From contig LUJQ01000062.1 in assembly GCA_001689485.1 (NCBI GenBank), positions 1-64,000 of the forward strand: a DNA stretch of 64,000 nt. Reading direction: 5' to 3'. The notes under the pieces were generated by a model. It was not told the origin of the DNA. It did not search any database and worked only from the letters and a program-made list of their open reading frames with translations. A program made the position numbers and the translations under genes. Source of the DNA: Bacteroidales bacterium M6 (GTDB lineage Bacteria; Bacteroidota; Bacteroidia; Bacteroidales; Muribaculaceae). Below are positions 62,017-64,000 of the stretch, in pieces (position 1 is the first letter of the stretch; each line of letters opens with the position of its first letter).

Positions 62017-63942
62017 ATGACGCCGATTCGACAGGTGCTGAAGCGGCATTGGGGCTATGATTCGTTCCGCCCCATGCAGGCTGAGATAATCAATTCGGTG
62101 CTGGCAGGTAACGACACCCTCGGCCTTATGGCTACCGGGGGCGGGAAGTCGATTACTTTCCAAGTGCCTGCGATGATTATCGACGGGCTTACGATTGTTG
62201 TGACCCCTCTGATTTCCTTGATGAAGGATCAGGTCGACAATCTTCTGTCGCATGGCATAAGGGGGTATTTCCTTCATAGCGGGCTTACACGCCGGGAAAA
62301 CCGTCTGGTGCTTGACAAATGCCGTCTGGGCAAAGCCCGCATACTTTATGTATCGCCTGAGAAACTGCAAAGCAGCAGTTTCATGGCCGAACTGCGCGAA
62401 CTGCCGGTAAGGCTTATCGTAGTCGACGAGGCTCACTGCATTTCGCAATGGGGTTATGATTTCCGGCCCTCATATCTCAAAATAGGTTCATTGAGGGATA
62501 TGTTTCCCGATGCGCCTTTGCTGGCTCTGACCGCCTCTGCCACTGCCGAAGTGGTAGGAGATATTTGTGAGAAGCTTCGTTTCCGTCCCGGTGCCGGTGT
62601 GTTCCGGCTGAGTTTCAACCGCGACAACCTTTCGTATATAGTAAGGAACTGCGACTTCAAGGAGGAGCAGCTTGTACATGTTCTTAACCGTGTGCCTGGT
62701 TGCGGCATAGTGTATGTCAGGTCGCGCAAACGCACACGTGTGGTGGCCGATGTTTTGTGCAAGGCAGGTATAAGTGCAGACTTTTATCATGCCGGGTTGT
62801 CGCCTGAAGAGAAAAACCACAAGCAGAACCGTTGGAAGAGTGATGGAATCCGGGTGATGGTGGCCACCACGGCGTTCGGTATGGGAATCGACAAACCCGA
62901 TGTGCGCATAGTGGTGCATTTCGACCCGCCGTCGTCGCTTGAAGAATATTATCAGGAGGCGGGCAGGGCCGGACGCGACGGGAACCGTTCGTTTGCCGTT
63001 TCGCTGGTTTCCCCGTCGGTGGATAAAGGTGCCCTGACGCGGCGTCTCAATGATTCTTTCCCATCCAAGGAATTCCTGCGTGAAACTTACGGGCGCCTGT
63101 GTGTATTTCTCAACATCGCGATGGGCGAGGGGTATCAGCAAGTCTGCGAATTCGATATCAACAAATTCTGTGTGCGTTTTAAGCAACAGCCTGCCCCTAC
63201 CGACAGCGCTTTGAAGCTCCTTACCCGTGCAGGGTATATAGAATACATAGAGGAAACCTCGACACGTTCGCGGCTGATGATGGTTATGAGCCGCATGGAA
63301 CTTTACGGGCTTCGGCTTGATGCGGAATGTGAGCGTGTTTTCCAGTTCGTTTTACGCAACTATACCGGTATTTTCGCCGATTACGAATATATAAGCGAAC
63401 CGTTTATATCATCCAGCCTCGAGCTGACGGAGCGCACCGTCTATGAAAACCTGCTCAAACTGGGGCGGTTGCATGTTATTCATTATGTGCCCCGGCGCAG
63501 CACCCCCTATGTGGTGTTCACCCGTTCGCGGGAGCCGGAAAAGGACCTTGTGTTTCCCAAAGAGGTGTATGAGTTCCGCCGTGTGCGTATGGAGCAGCGC
63601 GTAAATGCCATGAAACGCTTCCTGTTTGACGACACGGAATGCCGCGTCAACACATTGCTTTCCTATTTCGGGGAGAAACCCGGAGGCGCTTGTGGCAAGT
63701 GTGATGTGTGTCGCAATGCCTTGCATGTGCCATCATGTGGCAGTGGGGCTGCCGGGTCGGTCGAATCCCTGCCTGATTCGGTCAGGTATGCATTGTCGCA
63801 TCATCCCCATGGGCTGACCCTCAACGAGCTGGCCTCATATCTTGGAACGGGGGTCGGTAACCTTGTGCCGGTGGTGCGTTCGCTTCTGGATTGCGGAATC
63901 CTGCGCCGTGATCCGGGTTCGACCGCACTCTTCCTGCTATAA
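62017..63942 (+). CDS. recQ: RecQ family ATP-dependent DNA helicase
   Basis: RecQ unwinds DNA 3'-5' and works with RecJ in the RecF pathway. The 641-residue product has the helicase motifs: Walker A LMATGGGKSITFQVPAM (near residue 40), the DEAH box VVDEAHCISQWGYDFRPSYL (near residue 135), motif III LLALTASATAEV, and motif VI YYQEAGRAGRDGNRSF. The zinc site fits C-x16-C-x2-C-x2-C, from ECRVNTLL to ACGKCDVC (near residues 542-565). The winged-helix part lies between. An HRDC domain is not obvious; the last 60 residues look like a short winged helix. The stop is at 63942, inside the window. Confidence 0.95.
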   Translation: MTPIRQVLKRHWGYDSFRPMQAEIINSVLAGNDTLGLMATGGGKSITFQVPAMIIDGLTIVVTPLISLMKDQVDNLLSHGIRGYFLHSGLTRRENRLVLDKCRLGKARILYVSPEKLQSSSFMAELRELPVRLIVVDEAHCISQWGYDFRPSYLKIGSLRDMFPDAPLLALTASATAEVVGDICEKLRFRPGAGVFRLSFNRDNLSYIVRNCDFKEEQLVHVLNRVPGCGIVYVRSRKRTRVVADVLCKAGISADFYHAGLSPEEKNHKQNRWKSDGIRVMVATTAFGMGIDKPDVRIVVHFDPPSSLEEYYQEAGRAGRDGNRSFAVSLVSPSVDKGALTRRLNDSFPSKEFLRETYGRLCVFLNIAMGEGYQQVCEFDINKFCVRFKQQPAPTDSALKLLTRAGYIEYIEETSTRSRLMMVMSRMELYGLRLDAECERVFQFVLRNYTGIFADYEYISEPFISSSLELTERTVYENLLKLGRLHVIHYVPRRSTPYVVFTRSREPEKDLVFPKEVYEFRRVRMEQRVNAMKRFLFDDTECRVNTLLSYFGEKPGGACGKCDVCRNALHVPSCGSGAAGSVESLPDSVRYALSHHPHGLTLNELASYLGTGVGNLVPVVRSLLDCGILRRDPGSTALFLL

Positions 63943-64000
63943 CCCCCTGTGAGGCTCACGTGTTAAACAATATTTAAACACTTTTAGCGCAGACCACTTC

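Overview
The window looks like an ordinary chromosomal segment of a gut Bacteroidales, most probably a Muribaculaceae-like lineage (the family is an inference). The evidence is a SusC/SusD outer-membrane pair, several lineage-typical families (DUF3109, DUF4295, DUF4421, DUF5074, TlpA with an N-terminal DUF4369-like part), T9SS-like C-terminal tails, and many copies of the Bacteroidetes -7 promoter element TAnnTTTG at a sensible distance upstream of genes. I found no tRNA, rRNA, phage, CRISPR array or intact insertion sequence. All start sites, promoters and RNA folds were read by eye.

Layout. 71-4588 (minus): M13 peptidase behind ychF, then alanine dehydrogenase. 5147-11887 (minus): a SusC-SusD-lipoprotein nutrient-uptake operon with a long, strongly structured 5' leader. 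12605-14072 (plus): a DUF4421 outer-membrane protein and a small basic membrane protein, convergent with rnr and gyrB (minus). 18785-22196 (minus): gltX-waaA-argR. 22378-24719 (minus): ilvE, an HD hydrolase and a methyltransferase. 25588-26091 (plus): a stand-alone ECF sigma factor behind an upstream region with seven TGTTACA motifs. 26808-27931 (minus): DUF59 and lpxH. 28086-29581 (plus): a beta-barrel protein and an NlpC/P60 hydrolase. 29739-38114: a MerR regulator divergent from alaS, then gmd, fcl, a C11 peptidase lipoprotein, an MscS channel and DUF3109. 38433-39066 (minus): rpmB-rpmG-DUF4295. 39296-41257 (plus): nadE. 41360-45245 (minus): a beta-barrel protein, hisS and typA.

The most interesting region is 45388-54517 (minus). 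It is a corrinoid (vitamin B12) acquisition operon: promoter, cobalamin riboswitch, BtuB-like TonB receptor, BtuG-like DUF5074 propeller lipoprotein, a PKD-like surface lipoprotein, then a second propeller and a second PKD-like protein. The second pair lacks a lipobox and instead ends in T9SS-type C-terminal sorting tails. The operon therefore seems to hold two versions of the same surface module, anchored in different ways.

After this come an acyl-CoA ligase (minus), a TlpA-like thioredoxin lipoprotein (plus), a PurF-family protein that lacks the catalytic N-terminal cysteine (plus), a VanZ-like membrane protein (minus), and a recJ-recQ operon (plus) with a roughly 265-base leader. Many genes end at long, perfect hairpins, several of them shared by convergent genes. 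A 27-bp repeat occurs at positions 1, 4867 and 38205.
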